Assembly (NCBI GenBank): GCA_007119345.1
Contig: SKPV01000101.1
Location: 1-42,228, forward strand
Length of the DNA: 42,228 nucleotides
Direction of reading: 5' to 3'
Origin: Halovivax sp.
GTDB lineage: Archaea > Halobacteriota > Halobacteria > Halobacteriales > Natrialbaceae
Part shown: positions 23,611 to 32,647 of the stretch, piece after piece
Layout: each line of letters begins with the position of its first letter
Numbering within the stretch: position 1 is the first letter of the stretch
Translations under genes and position numbers: made by a program
The notes under the pieces: model-generated
Database searches by the model: none
The model's input: only the letters and a program-made list of their open reading frames with translations
Told to the model about the DNA's origin: nothing

Positions 23611-24405
23611 TCACCGATCGAGCCGCTGGACCGTCTCGCGCGCCAGCGCCTCGAACGTCGCCTCGCTCGCCACGACGTCGGCTTCGATCCCGCGCTCGGC
23701 CAGCGTCTCGCGCGTGGGCTCGCCGATCGCGCCGACGACCGCCTCCGCGAGTCCGGCGACCGTCTCGGGGACGTCCCCGCGCTCGGCGGCCGCCTCGAGG
23801 AAGTGTTCGACGGTGAGCGAGGAGGTGAAGCAAACGGCGTCGAGTTCGCCGCTGGCGGCGAGCGCGGCCGACTCCCCGCTTCCCGCCGGGCGCGTCAGTC
23901 GGTAGAGGACCGCCTCGTGAACGTCGGCGCCGGCCTCCTCGAGCCCTTCGAGCAGCACGGGACTGCCGTGGTCGCTCCGGGCGACCTCGACGGCGGCGCC
24001 CTCGATCCCCGGCTCGGCGGCCAGCGCCTCGACCAGCCCGCTCGAGGTGTACTCGTCGGGGACGAGGTCGACGTCGTACCCCGCCTCCGCGAGCGCGTCC
24101 GCCGTCGCGGGCCCGATGGCGCACAGCGTCGCCGCGCCGGGGTCCCAGTCGACCGCGGCGACGAGTTCGGCGCCGGTCTTGCTCGTCAGGATCGCGTAGT
24201 CGGCGTCCGCTCGGGGCGTCTCACCGGTGGGTTCGATCGCCAGCATCGGGTCCTGGACGGGCTCGGCGCCGAGCTCCCGGAGGAGCGCGCCAGCCTCCTC
24301 GAGGCGCTCGTCGTCGGGGCGGAAGACGGCGACCAGCGGGCGGTCGTCCGCGGCGTCGACCGCCTCGCCGGCGTCGTCCGGGCCGGTCGCGCCGCCGTCA
24401 CTCAT
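23611..24405 (-). CDS. hemD: Uroporphyrinogen-III synthase
   Basis: Closes and flips ring D of hydroxymethylbilane to make uroporphyrinogen III. 264 residues with the usual weak conservation of the family: the two-domain start VAVFRPDDERLEEAGALLRELG, the hinge LTSKTGAELVAAV, CAIGPATADALAEAGY and the C-terminal CFTSSLTVEHFLEAA and AIGEPTRETLAERG. The ATG at 24405 overlaps the end of cobA by 8 bases. The gene order hemC-cobA-hemD on one transcript makes the assignment firm despite the low motif content. Confidence 0.92.
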   Translation of the reverse strand: MSDGGATGPDDAGEAVDAADDRPLVAVFRPDDERLEEAGALLRELGAEPVQDPMLAIEPTGETPRADADYAILTSKTGAELVAAVDWDPGAATLCAIGPATADALAEAGYDVDLVPDEYTSSGLVEALAAEPGIEGAAVEVARSDHGSPVLLEGLEEAGADVHEAVLYRLTRPAGSGESAALAASGELDAVCFTSSLTVEHFLEAAAERGDVPETVAGLAEAVVGAIGEPTRETLAERGIEADVVASEATFEALARETVQRLDR

Positions 24406-25273
24406 CGCCGCCCACCCCGCCGTCGTTCGCGGTCGCCGTCGGCGACTCCGCGCCGCGCTCGTTCGCCAGGAACTCGCGGACGGCCTCGCGCGTCGCCGCC
24501 ACCTCGCCGATCACGGTGACCGCGGGCGGCTCGACCCCCGCCTCGTCGCGAACGTCGACGATCGTCTCCAGGGTGCCGGTGGCGACGCGCTGATCCGGCC
24601 AGGTCCCCCGCTCGATCAGCGACACCGGCGTCTCGGAGTCCATCCCCGCCTCGCGGAGGGCGCGGGTGTACTCCGGCAGCTTGCCGACGCCCATCAGGAC
24701 GACGATCGTCCCGCCGGTCGCCGCGAGCGCCGCCCAGTCGACGGCGGACTCCGCTTTCGTGGGGTCCTCGTGGCCGGTAACGAACGAGACTGAGGAGGCG
24801 TGATCGCGGTGGGTGACCGGGATCCCCGCCACGCCGGGGGCGGCGATCGCCGAGGTGACGGCGGGGACGACCTCGAAGGGAATCCCCTCGTTCGCGAGGT
24901 GCTCGGCCTCCTCGCCGCCGCGGCCGAAGACGAACGGGTCGCCGCCCTTCAGGCGGGCGACGGTCTTTCCCTCGCGGGCGAGCTCGACGAGGCGCTCGTT
25001 GATCGCCGCTTGGGGCGTCCGCTCGCCGCCCGCGCGCTTGCCGACGTCCTCGCGCTTCTCCTCGGGGAGCCGCTCGATGATCTCCGGACCGGGCAGCTTG
25101 TCGTGGAGGACGACGTCGGCCTCCTCGAGCAGTCGAGCCGCCTTCACGGTCAGGAGCTCGGGGTCGCCGGGGCCGCTGCCGACGAGGTGGACGGTGCCGG
25201 TCGCGTCGTCCTCGCCGTCGTCGGTCGGGGCGTCGTCGACGCCGCCTCGCGAGTCGCCGCCGTCGCCCGACAT
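24398..25273 (-). CDS. cobA: Uroporphyrinogen-III C-methyltransferase (precorrin-2 forming)
   Basis: Transfers two methyl groups from S-adenosylmethionine to uroporphyrinogen III, giving precorrin-2 for siroheme or cobalamin. 291 residues from the ATG at 25273. Tetrapyrrole methylase motifs: VGSGPGDPELLTVKA (31-45), ARLKGGDPFVFGRGGEEAEHL (starting at 107, the SAM loop), TSAIAAPGVAGIPVTHR and FVTGHEDP. An acidic 27-residue N-terminal tail precedes the fold and is a haloarchaeal addition. It starts one base after the hemC stop and overlaps hemD, so the three are translationally coupled. Confidence 0.94.
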   Translation of the reverse strand: MSGDGGDSRGGVDDAPTDDGEDDATGTVHLVGSGPGDPELLTVKAARLLEEADVVLHDKLPGPEIIERLPEEKREDVGKRAGGERTPQAAINERLVELAREGKTVARLKGGDPFVFGRGGEEAEHLANEGIPFEVVPAVTSAIAAPGVAGIPVTHRDHASSVSFVTGHEDPTKAESAVDWAALAATGGTIVVLMGVGKLPEYTRALREAGMDSETPVSLIERGTWPDQRVATGTLETIVDVRDEAGVEPPAVTVIGEVAATREAVREFLANERGAESPTATANDGGVGGDE

Positions 25274-25274
25274 C

Positions 25275-26432
25275 TCAGGACGCCTCCTCGTCGTCGCCGG
25301 CTGACCGGTCCGCACCGCCGCCGTCCTCGCTCCGGGCGACGTCGCTGCCGTCGGTCTCGGCGTCGCGGCGGGCCGCCTCGATCAGCTCGGCGGCGCCGCG
25401 GTCGGCGAGTTCGGCGGCGAACTCCCGGGCCGCCGCCGGGTAGTCCTCGATCGGCAGGTCCCGATTGGCGATCACGGACTCCTCGCCGTCGCGGTCGAAC
25501 ACCTGCACCGCGGCGTTGACGTACTCGCCCTGGACGATCGCGTGGACGCCGATGGGGGCGATGCAACCGCCGCCGAGTTCGGCGAGGATCGTCCGCTCGA
25601 CGGTCGCTTCGACCCGGCTGCGCGGGTGGTCGATCGCCTCCTTGATCGCGCGGGCGTCGTCTCCGTCGACGGCCGTCACGGCGAGCGCGCCCTGGCCGGG
25701 CGCCGGGACGAACCGCCGGCGGGACAGTCGGCGACACTCGATCTGGCGGGCGAGCCCGCTGCGCACGAGGCCGGCCTCGGCGAGGACGATCGCGTCGTAG
25801 CGCGTCTCCACCTCGCGGCCGAGCGCCCGCCGCTCTACCTCCGCGAGCCCGTCGAACCACTCCTCGACCGTGCGGTCGTAGGCGGTGTCCGCGGTCGACT
25901 CGTGTTCCGCTTCGGCCGCCAGTCGCCGCTCGTGTTCCGCCTGGAGCGAGGGAGCGAGCAGCTTCTCGACTCGGGTGTCGACGTTGCCGCGTAGCGCTCG
26001 GACCTCGAGGTCGGGGCGCTCGGCCAGCAGCTGGGCGCGCCGCCGCAGGCTCGACGTGCCGACGACCGCTCCATCCGGGAGCTCCTCGAGCGTCGCCCCG
26101 TCGGGGGTCACCAGGACGTCGCCGGCGGGCCCGCGCTCGGGCACCGCGGCGGTCACCAGCTCGTCGGGCTGGTCGGTCGGCATATCCTTCATCGAGTGGA
26201 CGGCGCCGTCGCACTCGCCGGCGAGGACGCGCTCGTCGAGCTCGCGGACGAACGCGCCCGTCTTGCCCAGCCGGTGGATCAGCTCGTCGCGGAGCTGATC
26301 GCCCGTCGTCTCGACGCGGACGAGCTCGACCTCGTACCGACGCGTTTCGAGTCCCTCCGCCACCAGTGCGGCCTGTCGCCGGGCCAGCGTCGAGCCCCGC
26401 GTCGCCAGTCGCAGCGTCCCCCGCGTTTGCAT
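25275..26432 (-). CDS. hemC: Hydroxymethylbilane synthase (porphobilinogen deaminase)
   Basis: Joins four porphobilinogens into linear hydroxymethylbilane. 385 residues from the ATG at 26432, longer than the roughly 310 of bacterial enzymes. Motifs: LATRGSTLARRQ (9-20), HSMKDMPTD with the catalytic Asp83, GTSSLRRRAQLL and LRGNVDTRVEKL (cofactor-contacting Arg residues), APGQGALAV, and GGGCIAPIG, where Cys290 attaches the dipyrromethane cofactor. About 45 extra residues (about 161-205), rich in Glu/Ala/Arg, interrupt domain 1/2 after RVEKL and explain part of the extra length, and an acidic Ala/Asp/Glu tail follows the fold. First gene of the hemC-cobA-hemD unit. Confidence 0.95.
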   Translation of the reverse strand: MQTRGTLRLATRGSTLARRQAALVAEGLETRRYEVELVRVETTGDQLRDELIHRLGKTGAFVRELDERVLAGECDGAVHSMKDMPTDQPDELVTAAVPERGPAGDVLVTPDGATLEELPDGAVVGTSSLRRRAQLLAERPDLEVRALRGNVDTRVEKLLAPSLQAEHERRLAAEAEHESTADTAYDRTVEEWFDGLAEVERRALGREVETRYDAIVLAEAGLVRSGLARQIECRRLSRRRFVPAPGQGALAVTAVDGDDARAIKEAIDHPRSRVEATVERTILAELGGGCIAPIGVHAIVQGEYVNAAVQVFDRDGEESVIANRDLPIEDYPAAAREFAAELADRGAAELIEAARRDAETDGSDVARSEDGGGADRSAGDDEEAS

Positions 26433-26505
26433 GTCCGTCCGTCCGGGCCGGGGGTACGAAAAGCGCACGCTCTGGCGCCGACGGACGTGACGGCGAGGCG
26501 AACCG

Positions 26506-27711
26506 TCACCGCCCGCCGAACGCTCCGCGCTCGGCCAGCGCGTCGATCTCGTCCGCGTCGTAGCCGAGCGCCCGGAAGACGTCCCGGGTGTGTTCGCCGA
26601 GTTCGGGGGGCGGCGCCTCGAACCCGCTGTCGGCGCGTCCGTAGTTGAGCGGGTGTTCGATCACCGGGATCTCGCCGCGGTCCGGGTCCTCGATCGTCGT
26701 CACGGTCCCGCGGGCCTCGGTCTGGGCGTTGTGGAGGGCGTCCTCGACCTCGAACACCGGTCCCGCGGGGACGCCCGCCTCGTCGACGAGGACGGTCATC
26801 CACTCCTCGGTGGTCCGCTCCCGGAAGGTGGCCTCGAGTTCGGCCTCGAGTGCCGCCATGTGCTCGACGCGGTCGGCGTTGCTCGCGAAGCGCTCGTCCG
26901 CGGCGAGGTCCGCGCGCTCGAGCGCGGCGCAGAGGCGCTCGAAGAGCCGGTCGTTGAGGCAGGCGACGTTCAGGTGGCCGTCGGCCGTCTCGAACGTCTG
27001 GTACGGCGCCAGCACGGGATCTCTCGTCCCCATCCTGGCGGGCGACTCGCCGGCGAAGACCTTCCCGGCCTGCTTCGTGAGCCACGGCAGCACGGAATCG
27101 AGCATCCCGAGCTCGAGGTACTCGCCCTCGCCGCTCCGCTCGCGGCGGTAGAGGGCGTTCACCACGCCGAACGCGGCCCACATGCCGGTGATCAGGTCCG
27201 TCATCGGGAGTCCGACCTTGACCGGCTGCCCGTCGGGCTCGCCGGTGACGCTCATGATCCCGCCCATCCCCTGGACCAGCAGGTCGTAGCCCGGCCGCTC
27301 GCGCCAGGGCCCGGTCTGGCCGAACGCGGAGATGGCGCAGTAGACGACGTCGGCGTTGTGCGACCGGATCGTCTCCTCGTCGACCGCGAGGCGCTCGGCG
27401 GTCCCCGGCCGGAAGTTCTGGAGGAAGACGTCCGCCTCGCTCGCGAGGTCGTACAGCGCTTCGCGGCCGGCCGCCGTCTTCAGGTCGAGCTCGACGCTCC
27501 GCTTGCCGTAGTTGACCGTCCAGTAGTACGGCGACTCGCCGTCGACGAACGGCGGCCCGGAGTGGCGGATGTCGTCGCCGACGCCGGGGCGCTCGACCTT
27601 GATGACCTCGGCGCCCTGGTTCGCCAACATCAGCGAGCAGAAGCCGCCGGTGACGAACGTCGACAGGTCGACCACCGTTACGTCCTCGAGGATTCGATCG
27701 GAGGGGGTCAT
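26506..27711 (-). CDS. CaiB/BaiF family CoA-transferase (class III)
   Basis: Moves coenzyme A between carboxylic acids through an aspartyl-CoA intermediate. 401 residues from the ATG at 27711. Family motifs: VTVVDLSTFVTGGFCSLMLA, GAEVIKVERPGVGDDIR, NYGKRSVELDLKT, NFRPGTAERL, SAFGQTGPW and the predicted nucleophile Asp172 in GLPMTDLITGMWAAF. It resembles formyl-CoA, succinyl-CoA/mesaconyl-CoA and racemase-type members; the sequence alone does not fix the acid. It stands upstream of hemC on the same strand with a 73-base gap but is unlikely to be functionally linked to it. The region just upstream reads MVRYR in frame, so a start five codons earlier is possible. Confidence 0.88.
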   Translation of the reverse strand: MTPSDRILEDVTVVDLSTFVTGGFCSLMLANQGAEVIKVERPGVGDDIRHSGPPFVDGESPYYWTVNYGKRSVELDLKTAAGREALYDLASEADVFLQNFRPGTAERLAVDEETIRSHNADVVYCAISAFGQTGPWRERPGYDLLVQGMGGIMSVTGEPDGQPVKVGLPMTDLITGMWAAFGVVNALYRRERSGEGEYLELGMLDSVLPWLTKQAGKVFAGESPARMGTRDPVLAPYQTFETADGHLNVACLNDRLFERLCAALERADLAADERFASNADRVEHMAALEAELEATFRERTTEEWMTVLVDEAGVPAGPVFEVEDALHNAQTEARGTVTTIEDPDRGEIPVIEHPLNYGRADSGFEAPPPELGEHTRDVFRALGYDADEIDALAERGAFGGR

Positions 27712-27803
27712 GCGATACCGTACCATCCGAACGGTGTCGGAAAAGCGTTCCCCCGTTTTGACCCCGTGAGGCGCGCGCCGACGATCGCTCGCGTTCGCGG
27801 CGA

Positions 27804-28241
27804 TCACTCCTCGGCTCGCTCCGCTCGGACGGCCTCGATGGCGGGCTCGAGCGCGGCGTACAATCGGTCGACGCTCTCGGGGTAGATCTCGAGGGGCTTG
27901 GGCTGGTTGTGCGCGTGGACGCGGACGAGATCGCGGTGGCGGTAGGACCGGTGCAGGCTCCAGAGCCCGGCGAGCGCGAAGAAGGCGCCGACGAGCGGGT
28001 TCTGCGTCATCCCGTAGACGCCGAAGGCGACCAGCGAAGCGCTCAAGATTCCGAGAAACCAGTCGAACTGCTCGTGGTTGACCTCGCTGACGTTCTCGTA
28101 GGGGACGCTGACCAGCTCGTCCTCCCGGCGGACGAGGAGGCGATCCGCCGTGACGGCGACCTCCTCGCCGTCTCGGCGGAGGTCGCCGCGGTAGTGAAGT
28201 CGCTCGCCGCGCTCGAGTTCGAGTCCCGACCTGTCGGGCAT
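27804..28241 (-). CDS. Small membrane protein with a PH-like N-terminal domain, unknown function
   Basis: 145 residues. Residues 1-58 are predicted strands with a pattern seen in bacterial PH-like membrane proteins (VTADRLLVRREDELVSVPYE), followed by two membrane helices at about 62-78 and 82-97 and a soluble C-terminal tail (YRHRDLVRVHAHNQPKPLEI onward). The layout suggests an integral membrane protein with cytoplasmic ends. No catalytic motif. It lies between the CoA-transferase (92 bases from its start) and the nucleobase permease, all on the minus strand, with gaps too large for a tight operon. Confidence 0.65.
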   Translation of the reverse strand: MPDRSGLELERGERLHYRGDLRRDGEEVAVTADRLLVRREDELVSVPYENVSEVNHEQFDWFLGILSASLVAFGVYGMTQNPLVGAFFALAGLWSLHRSYRHRDLVRVHAHNQPKPLEIYPESVDRLYAALEPAIEAVRAERAEE

Positions 28242-28324
28242 TCGTCTCCCTCTGGGGGCGGGGCGCTAATCAATCTACGTCTCGCGAACGGAAACTGGAG
28301 GGCGCAGAACGCGGGGCGACGGGG

Positions 28325-29911
28325 TTAGTCGGCCTTCTCGGCGACGCTCGGCTCGCCGCCCGAACGCATCCGCTCGAAGAAGGTCTGGAACTCCGATTCG
28401 TCCTCGGAGAGCTCCGCCCACTGCGTGAGGCCGCGCTCCTCGCGGGTGCCCTCGACCGTGTTGTCGAGGACGAACGCGATGATGCCGCCGACGGCCATCG
28501 TCGTCGAGCCGACGACGAAGATCGTGTCGGAGACGACCTGCTGGCCGAGCACCGGCCCGATGACCGCGGCCCCCTCGGCGACCGCCTGGAACTCCTCCGG
28601 ACTGGCGAAGTTGCCGAAGTAGTTCGGCAGCGCCAGCCCGAGGAAGAGCGCGATACCGACGATGAAGACGTTTCGCGAGGCGTCGAGGTCCACGAACTTG
28701 AGGTTCGAGAGGCCGACCGCGGCGATCTGGCCGAACATGGCGATGTACAGCGCGCCCACGATCGGACCGGGGATCGTGGTGATGAACGCGCCGAACGGCC
28801 CGAAGAAGCCGACGACGATCATCATCACCGCGCCGACCTGGACGACGTATCGGGAGGCGACGCCCGTGATACCGATCGCGCCGATGTTCTCGCCGTAGGA
28901 GGTCGAGCCGTTACCCGTCCCCATGATCCCGGCGAAGATGTTGCCGAGGCCCTCCATGCCGATCCCGTGGTTGATCCGCTTCTCGCTCGGCGCGCCGACG
29001 CCGGCGATCCGGGCCACGGCGTAGTAGTCGCCGATGCTCTCGAGGATCGACGCGAAGATTCCGGCGAGGATGCCGATCGCGAACGCGAGGGTGAACTCCG
29101 GGATGCCCCACTGGAACGGCACGATCGGCATGAGGAGTTCCGCGTCCGCGACCTGCGCGAAGTCGACGTACCCGAGGCTGCCGTCCTCGGTCATGTGTGA
29201 CTCTTCGGTGTAGAAGCCGGTGGCGGTCATGACGGCGGCGACGGCCCACGCGACGACGATCCCGAGCAGGACCGGGAACAGCTTCGCGTACCGGCTGTAC
29301 TTATCGAGGTACTGTGAGAAGACGATGATCAGCAACAGCGCGAGTCCGAGGAGCCACCAGTTCTGATCCGGTCTGGTCACGTCGCCGACGTCGATCAGCG
29401 ACAGGCCGATCAGGACGATCACCGGCGCGATGACCACCGGCGAGAGGTAGTACTTGAGCTTCCCGAGGAGGCCCGAGTATCCCAGCGCGACCTGGACGAT
29501 CGCGGCCGCGATGATCGCGCCCTGCAGTTCGAGGATCGTCGCTTCCCACGGACCGCCGTGGGCGAGGATGATCGCGATCGCCGGCGCCAGCAGCGCGAAC
29601 GTCCCGCCCTGGACGATCGGGTAGCGGTTCCCGATCGTCGTCTGGGCGAGCGTCGCGACGCCGGAGACCACGAAGAACGTCCCCACGAGCCGCGCGGTCT
29701 CGGCCGGCGGCATCTCCATCAGCCCGGCCAGGATGAGCGGGATCGCGACCGTGGCCCCGATCATCGTCAGGTAGTGTTGCAAGCCGAGGAAGATCGACTC
29801 GCCCAGCGGCGGCTTCTCGTCGATGCCGTACTCGACGAACGACGCCTCCTCGCGGGTTACGTTTCCGCCGTCGGTTCGCGCTCCGTCTCCGGTGTCGTGT
29901 TCCCCTGTCAT
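28325..29911 (-). CDS. uraA: NCS2 family nucleobase permease (xanthine/uracil type)
   Basis: 528 residues from the ATG at 29911, with about 12-14 membrane helices. Family landmarks: GLQHYLTMIGATVAIP near the N-terminus, RYPIVQGGTFALLAPA (the TM3 signature), VGAPSEKRINHGIGMEGLGN and the NCS2 signature region GTGNGSTSYGENIGAIGITGVASR with the substrate-region Glu in SYGENIGA. The acidic N-terminal 37 residues precede the first helix. It imports uracil, xanthine or another nucleobase by proton or sodium symport; which one is not decided. It is divergent from the CocE-type hydrolase over a 284-base spacer. Confidence 0.92.
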   Translation of the reverse strand: MTGEHDTGDGARTDGGNVTREEASFVEYGIDEKPPLGESIFLGLQHYLTMIGATVAIPLILAGLMEMPPAETARLVGTFFVVSGVATLAQTTIGNRYPIVQGGTFALLAPAIAIILAHGGPWEATILELQGAIIAAAIVQVALGYSGLLGKLKYYLSPVVIAPVIVLIGLSLIDVGDVTRPDQNWWLLGLALLLIIVFSQYLDKYSRYAKLFPVLLGIVVAWAVAAVMTATGFYTEESHMTEDGSLGYVDFAQVADAELLMPIVPFQWGIPEFTLAFAIGILAGIFASILESIGDYYAVARIAGVGAPSEKRINHGIGMEGLGNIFAGIMGTGNGSTSYGENIGAIGITGVASRYVVQVGAVMMIVVGFFGPFGAFITTIPGPIVGALYIAMFGQIAAVGLSNLKFVDLDASRNVFIVGIALFLGLALPNYFGNFASPEEFQAVAEGAAVIGPVLGQQVVSDTIFVVGSTTMAVGGIIAFVLDNTVEGTREERGLTQWAELSEDESEFQTFFERMRSGGEPSVAEKAD

Positions 29912-30149
29912 GTGGAATCGCTCCGTCGGTCGGTTGCACACCGAACTATGCTGCACGAGGGTTTACCACACACTCGCACAGGTATGCGGAGTACGTCCCA
30001 GGGAGGTCCAATAAAACTACCGCAAATCCGTACTGTCACGCTCGCTGACTTACGATCGAACGGTCGAGCTCGGCTCTCTCTTCGCTTTTCGATCGCGGTT
30101 TCCGCCGCCGACGGCCGCCGCGCCGTCGAACCGGTCGGCCGTGGGAAAC

Positions 30150-30161
30150 CCCTGTACAGGG
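30150..30161. promoter_or_regulatory. 12-base palindrome CCCTGTACAGGG upstream of the CocE-type gene
   Basis: Perfect palindrome ending 34 bases before the ATG at 30196, just where the TATA/BRE region of a leaderless gene would lie (the following bases read ATAGACTAAC). It is a plausible operator for the hydrolase, possibly shared with the divergent permease. Confidence 0.5.
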
Positions 30162-30195
30162 ATAGACTAACGTACCGGGGCCGTGAGTGTGTTCC

Positions 30196-32121
30196 ATGGC
30201 GACGGATCCCGAGTACGCCGTCCATGCCGAGCTGAACGTGCCGGTCGAGACGCGCGACGGCGTTCGACTCGCGACCGACATCTACCGTCCCGCCGACCCG
30301 AACACCGGCGAGCCGATCGACGAGCCGAAGCCGGCGCTGCTCGACCGGACGCCGTACGGCAAGCGCGGCCGGATGGAACGCCACGGCGAGTGGTACGCCG
30401 AGCGCGGCTACGTCGTCGCGATACAGGACTGCCGCGGCCGGTTCGACAGCGAGGGCGAGTACTACATCTTCGTGAACGAACCCGAGGACGGCTACGACAC
30501 CGTCGAGTGGCTCGCCGACCGCGAGTACTGCGACGGCCAGGTCGGCACCTTCGGCACCTCCTACGGCGCGTGGGTCCAGAGCGCCCTGGCCACGCAGGAC
30601 CCGCCCTCCCTCGCGGCCATGTTCGTCAACCAGGGTGCGGCGAACGGGCGCGAGGCCACCTTCCGGCACAACGGCGCGTTCGAGCTCCGGTGGCTCTGCT
30701 GGGCGCTGACCCTCGGCGGCGGCTTCGCGAAGCGGGCGCTCGACGATTCGGAACTCCAGCAGCGGCTGGCGAACGTCGACGTCAGGGACGTGCTCGCCAA
30801 CGGTCCCGTTCAGCGCGGCCAGTCGCCGCTTCGCCACGTCCCCGACTACGAGGAGTGGGCGTTCGACATCATGACGCGGGGCGCCGCGAGCGACGAACTC
30901 TGGCAGGAACCCGGGATCAACTTCGAGGCGTACTACGACGAGAGCGCGGACGTCCCCACCGTCTACGCGGGCGCGTGGTACGACTCCTACACCAAGGCCA
31001 CCTGCGACAACTTCGAGGCGCTCGCCGACCGCACGGAGAGCGACCACTACCTGCTGATGGGGCCGTGGACTCACGGCTGGAACGGCTATCCGTTGCCGTC
31101 CTGGAACAAGCCCTACTCCGGCGAGCTGGAGTTCGGTGAGGCGGCGCTGCGGGACTACCAGCAGGTTCGCCTGGACTTCTTCGATCACTACCTCAAGGGG
31201 ACGGACACCTGGGCGGACCAGCCGACGGTTCAGTACTTCCAGATGGGGGGTGGTGGGGACTCGCGGACCGGAGCCGACTCCGGAAGGGGGGCCGGCTCGC
31301 GGACCACGGACGGCCGGCTCTTCCACGGCGGCGAGTGGCGGTCGGCCGACGAGTGGCCGCTACCCGACACCGAGTTCACCCGGTACTACGCGCACGAAGG
31401 CGGGACCCTCTCGATCGAGGAGCCACCCGACGAGGAGTCGAGCACGAGCTACGCGTTCGACCCGCGGGATCCCGTCCCGACGATCGGCGGCAACTGCTCG
31501 TCGTACATCACCTACGAACCCCGGGCGGAGTCGATCCTGGAGTATCCCCTGAGCGAGCGCAAGCTGCAGGACATCACCGGCCGGGGCGGGTTCGACCAGC
31601 GCACCCGTCCCGACACGTTCGGCGCCGAACCGCCGTACGGCCCGCTGGAGGAGCGAGACGACGTGGTGGTCTTCCGAACGCCGCCCCTGGAGGAGCCCGC
31701 GGAGATCGCGGGACCGATCCGCGTCGCCGTCTACGGATCCACGGACGGCCCGGACACGGACTTCACCGCCAAGCTGATCGACGAGTACCCGCCGAGCGAG
31801 GCGTTCCCGAACGGCTTCGCCGTCAACCTCTGTGACTCGATCTGTCGCGGCCGATTCCGCGGCTACCGGGACGAGCCCGACCTCCTCGAACCCGGCGAGG
31901 TCTACGAGTTTTCCATGGAGCCGTACCCGACGGCGAACGTCTTCGCCGGGGGCCACCGGATCAGACTCGATATCTCCTCGTCGAACTATCCGCGCTACGA
32001 CGTCAACCCGAACACCGGCGGGCCGCTCTACGGCGACCGCGAGTTCCGGGTGGCGACGAACACGGTCCACCACGACGCGGACCACCCGACCCACGTCGAG
32101 TTACCCCTCCGTCCGGGTTGA
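30196..32121 (+). CDS. CocE/NonD family hydrolase (X-Pro dipeptidyl-peptidase type)
   Basis: 641 residues from the ATG at 30196. N-terminal alpha/beta-hydrolase: VETRDGVRLATDIYRP, LLDRTPYGK, IQDCRGRFDSEGEY, and the nucleophile Ser122 in GTFGTSYGAW. The acid and His lie further on (TVYAGAWYDSYTKA and MGPWTHGWNG). The C-terminal half is the jelly-roll PepX_C-like domain (GPIRVAVYGSTDGPDTDFTAKLID, GHRIRLDISSSNYPRYDVNP). A Gly/Ser/Arg-rich insertion near 352-372 separates the domains. Relatives cleave Xaa-Pro dipeptides, cocaine or other esters and amides; the substrate here is unknown. An in-frame GTG three codons upstream was rejected in favour of the ATG with promoter spacing. No signal peptide, so cytoplasmic. 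Confidence 0.9.
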   Translation: MATDPEYAVHAELNVPVETRDGVRLATDIYRPADPNTGEPIDEPKPALLDRTPYGKRGRMERHGEWYAERGYVVAIQDCRGRFDSEGEYYIFVNEPEDGYDTVEWLADREYCDGQVGTFGTSYGAWVQSALATQDPPSLAAMFVNQGAANGREATFRHNGAFELRWLCWALTLGGGFAKRALDDSELQQRLANVDVRDVLANGPVQRGQSPLRHVPDYEEWAFDIMTRGAASDELWQEPGINFEAYYDESADVPTVYAGAWYDSYTKATCDNFEALADRTESDHYLLMGPWTHGWNGYPLPSWNKPYSGELEFGEAALRDYQQVRLDFFDHYLKGTDTWADQPTVQYFQMGGGGDSRTGADSGRGAGSRTTDGRLFHGGEWRSADEWPLPDTEFTRYYAHEGGTLSIEEPPDEESSTSYAFDPRDPVPTIGGNCSSYITYEPRAESILEYPLSERKLQDITGRGGFDQRTRPDTFGAEPPYGPLEERDDVVVFRTPPLEEPAEIAGPIRVAVYGSTDGPDTDFTAKLIDEYPPSEAFPNGFAVNLCDSICRGRFRGYRDEPDLLEPGEVYEFSMEPYPTANVFAGGHRIRLDISSSNYPRYDVNPNTGGPLYGDREFRVATNTVHHDADHPTHVELPLRPG

Positions 32122-32213
32122 GGGCCGCGCTCGCCGAGTAGCGACCCGACACCGTTCTCACCGGATTGGAACGGTCGACGAACCTTACTTTGCTCCGCGA
32201 CGTACTCACTCGC

Positions 32214-32639
32214 ATGACCGACCGAATACTCGTGCCCGTCGACGAGTCGGAGCACTCTCGCGAGGCCCTCGCCTACGCGATGGACCGGTTCCCGAACGCC
32301 GAGTTCGTGGCCTTGCACGTCCTCGAGGGCGGCCGCGGCGACCTCGGAACGTTCTCCGGAATGACCGGCGAGGTCCCGGACGAGGAGCGCCGACGCGAGG
32401 CGGCGACGGCGGTTCTCGAATCCGCCGAGACGCTGGCCGCCGAGCACGGCGTCGCCCTCGAGACGGATCGCGGGCGGGGCCGGCCCGACCGCCTGATCGT
32501 CCGCTACGCCGAGGACGAGGACGTGGACCTGGTCGTGATGGGGAGCCACGGCCGCGACGGCGTGGCCCGCGTGCTCCTCGGGAGCGTCGCGGAGAAGGTC
32601 GTCAGGCGGTCGCCGACGCCGGTCCTGGTGTACCGGTAG
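32214..32639 (+). CDS. Universal stress protein (UspA family)
   Basis: 141 residues, one Usp domain. The start ILVPVDESEHSREALAYA has the ATP-contacting Asp, and the C-terminal ATP-binding motif GSHGRDGVARVLLGSVAEKVV fits the G-2x-G-9x-G-S/T pattern, so this is an ATP-binding type. It ends SPTPVLVYR as the family does. Such proteins act as stress-related regulators or partner proteins; many paralogues exist in haloarchaea. A TTACTTT box at 32185-32191 about 26 bases before the ATG suggests a leaderless transcript. It converges with the RNA polymerase epsilon-like gene, and a 32-base tandem repeat fills the gap. Confidence 0.93.
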   Translation: MTDRILVPVDESEHSREALAYAMDRFPNAEFVALHVLEGGRGDLGTFSGMTGEVPDEERRREAATAVLESAETLAAEHGVALETDRGRGRPDRLIVRYAEDEDVDLVVMGSHGRDGVARVLLGSVAEKVVRRSPTPVLVYR

Positions 32640-32647
32640 TCCCGCCG

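Noticed and set aside
30187..30195. A GTG start three codons before the CocE-type ATG.
   Set aside because: The added residues MCS have no family support and the ATG has better promoter spacing.
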